Part shown: positions 43,222-52,865 of the stretch, piece by piece | Position numbering within the stretch: the first letter of the stretch is position 1 | How the letters are laid out: each line of letters starts with the position of its first letter | Source: Methanolobus sp. | GTDB lineage: Archaea; Halobacteriota; Methanosarcinia; Methanosarcinales; Methanosarcinaceae | Reading direction: 5' to 3' | Assembly (NCBI RefSeq): GCF_016278385.1 | Contig: NZ_JADQBY010000028.1 | Coordinates: 1-64,000 of the forward strand | DNA length: 64,000 nt | Notes under the pieces: model-generated | What the model was told of the DNA's origin: nothing | The model's input: only the letters and a program-made list of their open reading frames with translations | Databases searched by the model: none | Program-made: the position numbers and the translations under genes

Positions 43222-44619
43222 ATGAAGCTGGACAAGTTTAAAAAGATTCTATTTATGTGGTTAACAAGGATAGGACACTATTTTATCACATTAGTTTTAC
43301 TTGCAATTTTTGTTGTCTTCATACTCTTGCTAATTCCTGATATACATAATCTATGGACAAATGACATCTATTCTCAATACAACACCACCCAACTAAACGA
43401 CATGGGCTTCTTCGACAACGAGCGCTATCTCCTCAGCGCCCTCATTCAGAGCCTTGCAGCCACCATCGCATTAGTTATCACACTCAGCCTCGTAGCCGTG
43501 CAGCTCGCAGCCCAGTCCTATTCGCCAAGGGTCATTGATGTCTACAAAAGGAACCCCGATATGTGGATACTTCTCTGCATCTACATTATTACTATCTTCT
43601 ACGGGCTTGGATTAACTAAGATTATTGGACTTGGCATTTTAGGAAATTACATGGAGGGCGCCATTTTTGTGGCTTACTTCATGGGGTTCTTTGCTTTTGT
43701 GTGTCTGGTGCCGTATATGTTGAAGACTCTGGATTTGCTGAAGCCGTCATGTTTAATGGGCATACTTGCGGATGAAATAACTAAAGAAAATGTAATTGCA
43801 TTAGCAGATTTCAGCAGCAATAATAAAAAACAAAATGACAAAATTCAGCCAATTGTTGAGGTAATTAATTTTGCCCTTGACAGAAATGATACAGAAACAG
43901 TTCTAAATGGATTCATGATTATTCAAAAAAGGACAACTTCTATTCTAGAAGATTCTTTTTTTGAGAAAAAGGAGGAGGATAAATTCTCTAAATATATAAT
44001 ATATCATATTATGTCAATCTGGATTCGTGGAGCCGAGAAAAATACAGATTCTACGTTAGCAACAATAGACTGTTTAGGAAAAATCGCAATTAAAGCTGCT
44101 ACTAAAAAGTATGCTATAACTGTGCTTAGAGTCTCAAAATCACTTCAAGATATTGGTACTAAATCAATAGAACTAAACAATGGCTTCGAAGTTGAATTTT
44201 TAGCAGGTGCTTTGAAAGCAATTGGAACCAAAGCAATAGAAAAAGAGACTAGAGTTTGTAGTATCAAAGAAACAGGCATTAGAGATGACTTCATTTCTGA
44301 GAAAGTTGTAGAAAATCTTAGACTTTTGGCTCAAAAATCAATTAACCCTAATCTTTTGATTGCCAAATTAGAAATACTTAATTCCCTTCACATGATTGCA
44401 ATTAAAGCTACAGAAAAATCATTTAAATATACAGCTACAGTAGCGATTAAAGGTTTGATTGAAAGTGTGCCTGCAAAAGATGAATCTAACGATATAGCAC
44501 AGTCTATTAAAGAATCACTTAATGAATTAAGGGATAAAATTAAAGGTAAAGAATGGGACAATCTGGAAACTGAAATATCGACGGCTCTTAATAAAATCAA
44601 AGAATCGGAAACTAAATAA
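43222..44619 (+). CDS. DUF2254-like membrane protein with variable C-terminus
   Basis: 465 residues from the ATG at 43222 (a GTG two codons earlier is possible). Four membrane helices lie in the first 180 residues; ALVITLSLVAVQLAAQSYSPRVI is a DUF2254-type signature. The remaining about 280 residues are soluble and helical. The DNA for the conserved core (about 43380-43740) is visibly GC-richer than the AT-rich start and C-terminal part, suggesting a mosaic gene. Function unknown; ion or small-molecule transport is a guess. Confidence 0.65.
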   Translation: MKLDKFKKILFMWLTRIGHYFITLVLLAIFVVFILLLIPDIHNLWTNDIYSQYNTTQLNDMGFFDNERYLLSALIQSLAATIALVITLSLVAVQLAAQSYSPRVIDVYKRNPDMWILLCIYIITIFYGLGLTKIIGLGILGNYMEGAIFVAYFMGFFAFVCLVPYMLKTLDLLKPSCLMGILADEITKENVIALADFSSNNKKQNDKIQPIVEVINFALDRNDTETVLNGFMIIQKRTTSILEDSFFEKKEEDKFSKYIIYHIMSIWIRGAEKNTDSTLATIDCLGKIAIKAATKKYAITVLRVSKSLQDIGTKSIELNNGFEVEFLAGALKAIGTKAIEKETRVCSIKETGIRDDFISEKVVENLRLLAQKSINPNLLIAKLEILNSLHMIAIKATEKSFKYTATVAIKGLIESVPAKDESNDIAQSIKESLNELRDKIKGKEWDNLETEISTALNKIKESETK

Positions 44620-44629
44620 GATTAATTCT

Positions 44630-45325
44630 TCATTCTTCATCATCCACAAACATTCGTGCCACCAGACCTAAATGATCCTCGTGGAAAGGGTCAAGCTCTT
44701 TTCTTTGCAGCACCTCGAATTCGATATCAAAGTCGCTTTCCAGTTTTCGGACCTCTTCCTTGAATACTTTTTTAGGGCTGGCTACGGTGTCGATGCTCCT
44801 TGACTTGATGGAGAGCATCAGATGACCGTGTTCTTCTAAGAAGTATTTTGAGTTTATGGCGGCGATCTCAGACTGGTTGGGCTGGGCTACATCCTGGAAG
44901 ATGACATCTGCTTTTTCCACAATATGGGCGTAAGACTGGGGTTTGTTGGCATCAGCCAGTATAGGGATGATGTTTGGGCGCTGGTCGCAGAGCTGGATTA
45001 AGTCACGCATGGTGCGTGGGGAGAACTCAACTGCGTAGACAAGGCCGTCTGTTAGTATATCAGAAACATGGCTTACTGTTGTTCCAGAAGCAGCACCAAG
45101 ATAGAGTACTGTGGAATCAGGTTCTATCGGATTTTCGAAGTTCTTGAGCACCATGGCTCCAAGTTTACTTCTGCTGGGGTCCCACTGGCGGTATTCAATA
45201 CCATCATCCTTGATGAGACGTTCACCGTAGACACTGAGACCGGGCATTATATTTTTGGTTGCAAGCACCTTCCGATCATTGATATCCAGTTCATAGATAC
45301 CGCGATGTAACTCTTTGACTGACAT
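44630..45325 (-). CDS. flpA: Fibrillarin-like rRNA/tRNA 2'-O-methyltransferase
   Basis: 231 residues. LYLGAASGTTVSHVSDI is the SAM-binding loop; VYAVEFSPRTMRDL, IPILADANKPQSYAHIV and VIFQDVAQPNQ follow as in fibrillarin. It is the catalytic subunit of archaeal C/D box RNPs that methylate rRNA and tRNA at guide-RNA-selected sites. Its ATG overlaps the nop5 stop (TAATG), with GGAGGT upstream. Confidence 0.95.
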   Translation of the reverse strand: MSVKELHRGIYELDINDRKVLATKNIMPGLSVYGERLIKDDGIEYRQWDPSRSKLGAMVLKNFENPIEPDSTVLYLGAASGTTVSHVSDILTDGLVYAVEFSPRTMRDLIQLCDQRPNIIPILADANKPQSYAHIVEKADVIFQDVAQPNQSEIAAINSKYFLEEHGHLMLSIKSRSIDTVASPKKVFKEEVRKLESDFDIEFEVLQRKELDPFHEDHLGLVARMFVDDEE

Positions 45326-46374
45326 TAGCGCTTACCTCCTTTCCTCTTACCTCTGTGTGTTTTTTTACCGCCCTTTCCCTGCGGTTTTGTCTGTAGTTCC
45401 CTCTTTGGAGGGTTTGGATTAGCCCGCCTTATACTTTCCAGTTTCCTGTCAAGAGCCTCCTTAATGGAAGGACTCAGTTCACCGGAATAGAAATCGGTCC
45501 TTGCAGCCAGACTTATCTTGGAAGCAAGTGCCCTTGCAAGCTTGCCCCTCTGCCACCAGGGAGCATTCTTGATAACAGGATTATTGAAGATAATTCCGTG
45601 TTTAGGGGATGGTGCTTTGGAACGCAAATGCTTGAAAAGTGCCCTGCTAGCACCGATAACCTGAACTGTACTGGATGGGAAAGCAGCCAGCTTCTGCAGG
45701 CTTCCTGCCATACTCATAAGGCGGGCACCAATGGATGCCCCTGTAACATTACAAAGGTTCGGTGCAACCGAACCCATGCTCGTATTAATATAATTCTCGA
45801 TATACCTGCGTGTGTCATACAGACTGCAGATATTATTTGCAAAAGCCCTCAAAAGCTCCTCATCTGCAAATGAAAGTTCAGCACCCATGGACTGTGATGC
45901 TTTTTCGGATAACCTATGTTCTTCAGGCACATTTGCCCGGGAACCATAGGCAGAAACAAATCTTGCAAGCTCCTCACCTGTCATATCAAGTTCAGGGAAA
46001 TACCTTCCGTACCACTCGAAAAGACGCTCGCTGAGTTCGTTCACATTCTTATCTATATCATCCAGCGCCTGAACTGCCTGAATAATCCTTGAATCATCCG
46101 TATCGGTTTGCGAGATCTGGCTCTTTGCCGCCCTGATACACACATCCCTCAGGAGTATATCATATTCCTCGTCAAGTTCGACAAAACCACATTCTAGTGC
46201 AGCATCACGGAGATCAGCCCTCTTCAGCGGAACAGCCTGAACATCATCCTCCAGCTCAACAACAAGCTTGGCCAGTTTTTCAGGATCCTTATCAAAGAAA
46301 TCACAATCCTCTATCTTGCCCTCTGAGTCCAGTTTTATTTTACCGAACCATGCAGTGAATTCCATATCTACCAT
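45325..46374 (-). CDS. nop5: Nop5/Nop56-related C/D box RNP scaffold
   Basis: 349 residues. A coiled-coil centre (about 110-190) is followed by the Nop domain: APNLCNVTGASIGARLMSMAG, AFPSSTVQVIGASRALFKHL and KHGIIFNNPVIKNAPWWQRGK. The C-terminus is a Lys/Gly/Arg tail. It binds L7Ae, the guide RNA and fibrillarin. Start ATG overlaps the previous stop (TGAATG) with AGGAGGG upstream. Confidence 0.95.
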   Translation of the reverse strand: MVDMEFTAWFGKIKLDSEGKIEDCDFFDKDPEKLAKLVVELEDDVQAVPLKRADLRDAALECGFVELDEEYDILLRDVCIRAAKSQISQTDTDDSRIIQAVQALDDIDKNVNELSERLFEWYGRYFPELDMTGEELARFVSAYGSRANVPEEHRLSEKASQSMGAELSFADEELLRAFANNICSLYDTRRYIENYINTSMGSVAPNLCNVTGASIGARLMSMAGSLQKLAAFPSSTVQVIGASRALFKHLRSKAPSPKHGIIFNNPVIKNAPWWQRGKLARALASKISLAARTDFYSGELSPSIKEALDRKLESIRRANPNPPKRELQTKPQGKGGKKTHRGKRKGGKR

Positions 46375-47334
46375 TCAGACCCTCCTGATCTCAGCGCCTG
46401 TGTTGTTTGCTTTGGTAACTATAGCCCTGCCACCAATTGTATTATCAAGGAGTTCCTGAACATCCTCCTTGAGATAAGCAGCATCCTCGCTATTATCAAC
46501 AATACCATAAACAGCCGGTCCGAATGAACTCATACCGGCACCGTAGGCACCATTATCCTGCATCAGAGTCATAACGTCCCTCACCGCCTGACTCTGAAGC
46601 TGTAACTCACGCTTCTTAAAACCAATATTCTGTATATGATTAATGCAATAACCAACCGCTTCGATATCCTTCTCAATAATAGCAGGCATCATCTTCATCA
46701 GTATGATATGAGATAATTCCTGCACCTCATTCAGAGGAATGGGACACTCCTGCTGAAATATATTGACTTCTTTTGCATCGTGCGCTCCCTGGGTGTCAGG
46801 AAGTGCAAGCACTATATCCCAGTCCGGGAAATCATGTCTGAATAACACTGGGGCCGGGTCTGCCTTGCTTGCAGATGATGGAGAAAATGAACCTTTGTCA
46901 CTGAACCTGTGACCACCGTCAACGATGAAACCACCCATTTCAAATGAAGCTACACCAATTCCTGATGTGCCACCACGCCCTACTGCAATTGCAAGATCTC
47001 TTACACTCATGTCAAGACCATACAACTCGTTCACAGCAGCAGCAGCAGATAAAGCCGCCTGCGTACCTGAACCAAAACCGACGTGAGCCAGCATATCCTC
47101 TTCTATCTTAAGGCAAATTCCCTCGCCTTCAGGAAGTACTTGCTTTACGGCATAAATCATCCTTTCAGCAAGGAATGAATCCCCTATCACTTCAATTGTA
47201 TCTGACTTTTCTGCAGAGATGAAAACATGAGGTGATGCCATGGAGATACCTGCGCCTCCATCCACTCTGCCAAGTTGCGCATTCATATCAATAAGAGTCA
47301 GATGAAGTCTTGATGGGGACTTAATAGTAATCAT
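46375..47334 (-). CDS. mptG: Beta-ribofuranosylaminobenzene 5'-phosphate synthase
   Basis: 319 residues from the ATG at 47334 (frame open to a GTG at 47355). GHMP-fold motifs: SPSRLHLTLIDMNAQLGRVDGG at the start, HVGFGSGTQAALSAAAAVNEL (ATP loop) and GRGGTSGIGVASFEMGGFIVDGG. This is the beta-RFAP synthase of methanopterin biosynthesis, joining p-hydroxybenzoate or p-aminobenzoate to PRPP. A pantoate-kinase-like GHMP role is less likely given GRGGTSGIG. It is followed by nop5. Confidence 0.88.
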   Translation of the reverse strand: MITIKSPSRLHLTLIDMNAQLGRVDGGAGISMASPHVFISAEKSDTIEVIGDSFLAERMIYAVKQVLPEGEGICLKIEEDMLAHVGFGSGTQAALSAAAAVNELYGLDMSVRDLAIAVGRGGTSGIGVASFEMGGFIVDGGHRFSDKGSFSPSSASKADPAPVLFRHDFPDWDIVLALPDTQGAHDAKEVNIFQQECPIPLNEVQELSHIILMKMMPAIIEKDIEAVGYCINHIQNIGFKKRELQLQSQAVRDVMTLMQDNGAYGAGMSSFGPAVYGIVDNSEDAAYLKEDVQELLDNTIGGRAIVTKANNTGAEIRRV

Positions 47335-47361
47335 GTCATGGATTATCAGTGACACATACTA

Positions 47362-48054
47362 TTAAAGATTAACACTTGTTTTTTTGGACTTCTTTTTTAT
47401 AAAGAAGTTCCATGAAAATCGAAGTACGTTGAGGTTCAGGATAAACAACAAAAAAACAGGGACAAAACGATAAGGCCTTATCCTTATTTTCCCAGACATA
47501 TCAAGATCAAACCTGCTATCTACAAAATCCGGCTCCAGCTGCATGCTCAGATTTCTGAAATTGCATGCCAGATAGGACATTACGGCATAGGAATAACCGC
47601 ATACTATTCCGGTGTAGGACGGGTCAGGAAATCCATATACTGCATTTACCCTTGCATATGGTACTTTTACAGCATGTATAAGACCTTTGAGCAGTCTGAA
47701 AACAGGTGATTTCAGCTGCCTGAAAGCCTGTAGTATTTCGGAAAAAGATATATCAATAGATTTTTTTTTCTTTTTATCCTTTTCCTTTTTTTCTTCTTCA
47801 AAATACCCTGTTACCTTTTCAGTAACAACCTTTTCTGCATCCTTAATTACCTCAGGAATCTCATTGCTTTCATCCTTGTCACTTTCATCCGTGGGACTTA
47901 CCTTTTTGGAAAATAGCAACCAGTGAACAACAACACTATGCTGAACAGAACTTGTGGTCCCTTTCACGTCAAAAACAACATCAATAGCTGCAAAGAGGAC
48001 TAGCAGGACTGCAAAGACAATAAGAAGCAGTATCACCGTTAAAACAGATAGCAT
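47362..48054 (-). CDS. DUF2953 membrane protein (YtfI-like)
   Basis: 230 residues: an N-terminal membrane helix (LTVILLLIVFAVLLVLFAAI), a Lys/Glu-rich linker, then the DUF2953 domain with VNAVYGFPDPSYTGIVCGY and LEPDFVDSRFDLDMSGKIRI, and a final helix. It lies 39 bp downstream of the GerW/YtfJ-like gene; in Bacillus the homologues ytfI and ytfJ are also neighbours. Function in archaea unknown. Confidence 0.78.
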   Translation of the reverse strand: MLSVLTVILLLIVFAVLLVLFAAIDVVFDVKGTTSSVQHSVVVHWLLFSKKVSPTDESDKDESNEIPEVIKDAEKVVTEKVTGYFEEEKKEKDKKKKKSIDISFSEILQAFRQLKSPVFRLLKGLIHAVKVPYARVNAVYGFPDPSYTGIVCGYSYAVMSYLACNFRNLSMQLEPDFVDSRFDLDMSGKIRIRPYRFVPVFLLFILNLNVLRFSWNFFIKKKSKKTSVNL

Positions 48055-48093
48055 AGCGGCTCCTGTGCAGGACCGTTAATAAAATAAAAGGGT

Positions 48094-48501
48094 TCAGTCT
48101 TCTGAAGACTCTTCTGTTCCCTCGCAGGGACCGTCTCCACAACTGCTATCTTTCTTTGATTTCTTCATTGACCTGACTTTCTCAATAAGTCCCGGAACAG
48201 ATTCCAGTATTTTCCCAAAATCGGTCTGGCCACTTAAACTCATCAGCTTTGTGCCTTCAGGTGAGACAACAATGAATGCTACAGGTTCTATCTTTGCACC
48301 TGCTCCACCGCCGCCGCCAAAGCCTTCTTCTGCGCCATTTTTCTTACCCTCGCCACCGCCTGTTCCAAAACCAAATGAAACCTTTGTGACAGGGATAATG
48401 GTGGTCTCCCCTACTACCATAGTTTTTCCAATAACGGTCTCTGTACTTACAAGTCTTTCAAGCTCTGCGGATACTTCTTTCATTAAATCTTCTAATGCCA
48501 T
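48094..48501 (-). CDS. GerW/YtfJ-family protein
   Basis: 135 residues. LVSTETVIGKTMVVGETTIIPVTKVSFGFG (in pieces), a Gly-rich stretch, and KIEPVAFIVVSPEGTKLMSL are the YtfJ signature. The acidic Cys-containing tail (SCGDGPCEG) is less usual. In Bacillus the protein is linked to spore germination, but non-sporulating archaea have homologues, so another role exists. First gene of a pair with the DUF2953 gene. Confidence 0.85.
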   Translation of the reverse strand: MALEDLMKEVSAELERLVSTETVIGKTMVVGETTIIPVTKVSFGFGTGGGEGKKNGAEEGFGGGGGAGAKIEPVAFIVVSPEGTKLMSLSGQTDFGKILESVPGLIEKVRSMKKSKKDSSCGDGPCEGTEESSED

Positions 48502-48638
48502 GTTTTAACCCCTGTAATGATAATGGAACTTCATTGCTAATATTATTTCCTGAAAATGAGAGAGTTTTTAAAATATAAAGAAGTAGCCCCTGTGAATTTT
48601 GAAAATACAACGGAATGTAGACATATATTGGTAGGAAA

Positions 48639-50816
48639 TTATTCATTATCCTGGAAAAAATTCATAAGAGAATATTTTACCTTCTCAGGAGCAACGTCAA
48701 TAAACTCCACTTTTTCCTCTGGTGGGAATATCTCGAACACAGAAAATTTGCCAAATTTTTTAGGAGCATCCGTAGTGAACCGACCGTCAAGAAGTATCCG
48801 AGCACCATAGTCAAACGGAGAACGAACGACCCTTCCCATGGCCTGGCGTATCTTACGTATGGTTGGCACCTGCACAGCATATTCCCATCCAGCACCATAA
48901 CCAAAAGTGTGGTCATAGGCAGATTCAACAGCATTCATCCTGTCATTCAGAGCCGGATAGCCTACACCTACTATAATAACAGTTCTTCCCCTGCCATCAC
49001 GATAATCAATGCCTTCACTAAGCGTTCCCCATATATATGAAACAAGCACAGCCTTACCACCTGATTCTCCTACCCGGAAGAAGTCCTCCCTGACTTCCTG
49101 AGAGGAAACGCCGACTTCATCAAGAAAAACAGGCACATCAACATGTGATTCCAACTTACTGTAATACCTTCTAGCCTCAAAAGAACTCTGGAAGAAGATA
49201 ATAACATTGCCCTGTGTCTGCTCCACTGCATCAAACAGAACCTCTTCAATGACTTTCAGAGTTTGGGGATCATCCCTTGTCTTTGAAAACAACGGAGGAA
49301 TTGAAACAGAAAGAGTCAAGCGTTTGTCCACAGGAAATGATGTTCCATAAGAGAGCTCACAAGTTTGCCTTCCAATCCCCAGAGTGGATTTTACCATATC
49401 AAAAGGACGTAGTGTAGCTGACATGAGCACCGCCGAGAAGACCGAATCAAATAAAGGTTCGGTTACATTCTTGGGAATACATGTGAAAAGTTCAATGCGA
49501 CCATATATCTCATCACTAGGGTCACGTCTCACATTCAAAACCGGATAGTAGTTCAGGTTATTAGACAGTACAAGATATGATGAAAGGAAATCCGAAGCAT
49601 ATCTGATATGTGACTTTTTCAGGACAGCGCTCAAACCTTTTTTATACTGCTCACGATAGTTGTCTTCAAGCATTGCACCGAATGCACTTGCCTCAGAAAG
49701 TACTTTCTGTATCTCCGGTTCATCCCCGAAACCTGCTTCCTTTGCAAGTTTAAGGAATTTTCCGCAGACCATGTCGTTGCGCTCGTAAGGATCACTTATA
49801 CGCATATCATACCAGTGCTTTCCGACCCTCTCACGCTCACCGAATTTGAAACGGGAATTATATATCTCCCGCATTACGCTGAGAAGTATCTTCAGCAAAT
49901 TATGGATACCACCATCAGGCATCTGGTCTATATTTGCCTCAATCTCAGCAATTGCTTTTTCCAGTGTATGCTCTGTAATAGTAATAGATGAGTGCGACCG
50001 TGCAGCAGATTCAATATTATGTGCCTCGTCAAAGATAACGATGACATCCTGTGGCTCTTTTTCAAGCCAGTTGAGCACGGCCATGAATATATCCGAATTC
50101 AAAACATGATGGAAATTGCAGATAATCAGTTCTGCATTTTTGAGTTCACGTTTCAGCAGTTCATAGCCACACATTCCTTTCTGGGATGCATAATCATTAA
50201 CTTCTTCGGGGCTTCGTACATCTTCAAACAACCACTGCCTGAAGGCTTCACCGTCGTAGCGAAGTACCTCATAAAGCTCATTGCATGATCGCTTTCGAAG
50301 CTCTTTTGACTTCTCCTCAGCAACATCCAGCTCCTTTGAAAGAGCATCACGCAGAGCTACAAGAGCCGGGTCCTTTGAACGTTTGTAAGTTTCGAAAGCG
50401 GATTTCATTTCCTGTTTTTTAAGAATAAGCTCCCTTTCGGTTTCCAGAAGTTCAAATGTGTTCTCGCGTTTGAGTCTGCATTCTTCATAATCAGTTTCAT
50501 TAGGACACATTGTAGTCTTGCCCTTTACCACTGCGACTTTCAGATCGTTGGTCTGTTTAATCTCACGGGCCTCATTGATAAATTGCACCATCTGCTGATG
50601 AACATTTGTGGCTATTATAACCGTTTTCTGGAGTTGTTTTGCCACATTAAGAGAAGGTGCCAGAGCACTTAGGGTCTTACCTGTGCCACATGCTCCTTCA
50701 AAAAGTATGATCTCTTTGTTTATGAGAGAAGCATGGATCTTATCCATTGCATCCTGCTGATTTGGATAACAGGTTTCTTTGGGAAAATATTTCATGTATC
50801 CGCTTTTGCTGCTCAT
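48639..50816 (-). CDS. Rad3/XPD-type DEAH helicase with Fe-S cluster
   Basis: 725 residues. Walker A EGACGTGKT, the DEAH box IVIFDEAHNIE, SATLRPFD, and a C-terminal QAMGRVVRSPFDYG (motif VI). Four Cys (in TTMCPNE, YEECRLK, KRSCNEL and KGMCGYE) fit the [4Fe-4S] domain of XPD, FANCJ and DinG. It unwinds DNA 5' to 3' in repair. It is longer than Sulfolobus XPD, with a charged insert near residues 120-190. Single gene. Confidence 0.9.
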   Translation of the reverse strand: MSSKSGYMKYFPKETCYPNQQDAMDKIHASLINKEIILFEGACGTGKTLSALAPSLNVAKQLQKTVIIATNVHQQMVQFINEAREIKQTNDLKVAVVKGKTTMCPNETDYEECRLKRENTFELLETERELILKKQEMKSAFETYKRSKDPALVALRDALSKELDVAEEKSKELRKRSCNELYEVLRYDGEAFRQWLFEDVRSPEEVNDYASQKGMCGYELLKRELKNAELIICNFHHVLNSDIFMAVLNWLEKEPQDVIVIFDEAHNIESAARSHSSITITEHTLEKAIAEIEANIDQMPDGGIHNLLKILLSVMREIYNSRFKFGERERVGKHWYDMRISDPYERNDMVCGKFLKLAKEAGFGDEPEIQKVLSEASAFGAMLEDNYREQYKKGLSAVLKKSHIRYASDFLSSYLVLSNNLNYYPVLNVRRDPSDEIYGRIELFTCIPKNVTEPLFDSVFSAVLMSATLRPFDMVKSTLGIGRQTCELSYGTSFPVDKRLTLSVSIPPLFSKTRDDPQTLKVIEEVLFDAVEQTQGNVIIFFQSSFEARRYYSKLESHVDVPVFLDEVGVSSQEVREDFFRVGESGGKAVLVSYIWGTLSEGIDYRDGRGRTVIIVGVGYPALNDRMNAVESAYDHTFGYGAGWEYAVQVPTIRKIRQAMGRVVRSPFDYGARILLDGRFTTDAPKKFGKFSVFEIFPPEEKVEFIDVAPEKVKYSLMNFFQDNE

Positions 50817-50868
50817 CGAACTACCCCTATGACCTCACATTACTTAAACGGTTTTGATACATAAGAGG

Positions 50869-51504
50869 TCATTCTGCAGGAACTACTTTACATTCACATT
50901 CAGCAATTACACACTGTGTTTCAAGATCTAATATCTTGATGGTTATCTCAACGTTCTCTCTCAAGCCATAGTTGTTGGAAGTGTTGGTAATACCGTTTAT
51001 ACTAACAGATACTGAAGATGCGGAAGTACCATCAATGCTGTCATGTCCGTTGAGTATGAGTGTTTCACCTGCAGACCATAAACCATCGGAAAGAACAGAA
51101 TTCCTTGAAGCATAAGCAGACTCCTTGCCATCAAAAAGAAGGTTATCATAACTGACGAGAACATCACCATATAGATTCATACCACCTATGAAGTTACTGG
51201 TGTAGCTTCTTCCTTCGCCGATTATAACTATTTTTGTGGAATCAACAGATAAAGGCTCACCACCTGCATGTTCAAGGAAAATGAAGTTCTTACCTAAGCC
51301 TACATGATAAGCAGTAGACCCCTCAGATCCTGCTTTAACATAAACCATGGGTGCACTGGAAAGTGATGTACTGATACCATCACCATACACTGCCGACACA
51401 GTAACACCTGCCAGCAAAATCGTCAGAAATACCATTAGTATAACTCCAATAACAGGAGAAACTCCTCTTATGTCACCCCATAAAATCACAATTCGTTTTT
51501 CCAT
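50869..51504 (-). CDS. Archaeal type IV pilin (Pilin_N domain)
   Basis: 211 residues from the ATG at 51504, chosen because a TATA box (TTTATATATC, about 51522-51533) lies 20-30 nt upstream and suggests a leaderless start; the frame is open to 51576. The start region DIRGVSPVIGVILMVFLTILLAG is the canonical Pilin_N signature (RG/VSPVIG). The rest is a beta-rich extracellular domain with sequons (TNTSNN). It is separate from the cassette at 848-5587. Confidence 0.85.
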   Translation of the reverse strand: MEKRIVILWGDIRGVSPVIGVILMVFLTILLAGVTVSAVYGDGISTSLSSAPMVYVKAGSEGSTAYHVGLGKNFIFLEHAGGEPLSVDSTKIVIIGEGRSYTSNFIGGMNLYGDVLVSYDNLLFDGKESAYASRNSVLSDGLWSAGETLILNGHDSIDGTSASSVSVSINGITNTSNNYGLRENVEITIKILDLETQCVIAECECKVVPAE

Positions 51505-51776
51505 GTGGTTAATTTTAATAACTGATATATAAATTAATCTTAATTGTTGTAATATATAATCTGCACCATAATACATACACGTTAAAGAATATAGCAGAAT
51601 TGTAAGTCAGCAGGCACATTAATGAAAATAGGACAGCAGCCCCTCTGTTACAACAGGATAACGATAACTTTTTATTTCAGTTCTGTTATGATAGGATGTA
51701 GAGTTCTACTAATATATGGTAGATAAATATACAAGCACAATCGTGCATTGTGTACAACTAAAGGAGCGTAAAACAA

Positions 51777-51953
51777 ATGGTAGCAATTATTACTGTCGAT
51801 GAATGTGTCGGTTGTGGAACATGTATAGATGAATGCCCTGCAGAGGCAATTACACTTAACGGTGAAAACATTGCACTTGTAGAAGCAAGCGAATGCCTAG
51901 ACTGCGGTGCATGTGTTGATGTGTGCCCAACAGACGCAATAACAATGGAATAA
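51777..51953 (+). CDS. 2[4Fe-4S] ferredoxin
   Basis: 58 residues. Two CxxCxxCxxxCP motifs: [12 protein letters not shown] near the start and [12 protein letters not shown] in the second half, each followed by an AI strand. This is a small clostridial-type ferredoxin, a cytosolic electron carrier for CO dehydrogenase, pyruvate oxidoreductase or heterodisulfide-linked enzymes. AAGGAG 9 nt upstream. Its own promoter region is 51577-51770, with T/A-rich sequence and a small GTAGA/TCTAC hairpin. Confidence 0.93.
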   Translation: MVAIITVDECVGCGTCIDECPAEAITLNGENIALVEASECLDCGACVDVCPTDAITME

Positions 51954-52119
51954 GAGTAAATCTTCATTCCATATTCTTTTAAATTCTACTCTTTTACATA
52001 CCTATTCTTCTTTATCCCCACGCGACAATTGTGTCAGCTATGCACACTATTTATATCTGATGCAAAATATATATGAGTAGATAGCTTAACATATTTAAAA
52101 CTTTAAATAAAGGGATATT

Positions 52120-52857
52120 ATGCTAAAAAGCAGAATGATAAAAACAATATTCATGGCAATACTGTTACTCAGTTGTACTGCTACAAACGCATATGCATCA
52201 ATGTTTGAACTGGAAATTGTACCCATTTCCATAATAAAAAAAGATCCCTCTGCGTATGACAGTACTATGGCCTATCGTAAAATTAGCGTAATTGGAAATT
52301 TATCAGAGCTGAGCAAACAATCAGCAACCATTACTGATAATTCAAATTCATTGAAAATAGAAACATCAAGAATAGAACTTTTTGAAGGATTCAATGTGAG
52401 TGAACAGACTCTAATTACAGGAGAGTTTATTTATGAACCAATTGCAGAGAGCACACTTATACCCACTTATGTCCTCCATTATCCAATTGAGGATATGGGT
52501 ATTGTAAATATAAGTGAAATTATTGCAGATTCACCTTCCCATAATGGAAAATATATGACAGTCGTAGGGAATATTTCCAGCATGGAAATGACCATGGGGA
52601 GATATACCATCATCATAATGGATAACGGGAACAATACCTTAAAAGTCTATTACTATGGTTCCACAGACCTTGCACCAGGGGATGTAGTCAAAATATTTGG
52701 ACTTTACAATGGAAAAGCACTTCACAGTGAAAGTATAGGAATGAACAAGTCTCCACTGTCGCTTTCAACACTCGTTCCTGGATTTTCTTCAATTATTGGA
52801 GCAATTGCGATCATTTCCATGGCGTTACTTTTAAAATCAAGACAGCGTAACGACTAG
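52120..52857 (+). CDS. Secreted/anchored OB-fold-like protein
   Basis: 245 residues. A signal peptide ends near NAYAS. Two repeats of an OB-like beta domain follow (AYRKISVIGNLSELSKQSATITD and NGKYMTVVGNISSMEMTMGRYTIIIMD, in pieces), the second ending LAPGDVVKIFGLYNGKAL. A C-terminal membrane helix (IIGAIAIISMALLL) and basic tail anchor it. It precedes pyrH by 8 bp. Function unknown; sugar or nucleic-acid binding at the cell surface is possible. Confidence 0.6.
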   Translation: MLKSRMIKTIFMAILLLSCTATNAYASMFELEIVPISIIKKDPSAYDSTMAYRKISVIGNLSELSKQSATITDNSNSLKIETSRIELFEGFNVSEQTLITGEFIYEPIAESTLIPTYVLHYPIEDMGIVNISEIIADSPSHNGKYMTVVGNISSMEMTMGRYTIIIMDNGNNTLKVYYYGSTDLAPGDVVKIFGLYNGKALHSESIGMNKSPLSLSTLVPGFSSIIGAIAIISMALLLKSRQRND

Positions 52858-52865
52858 AGATTATC

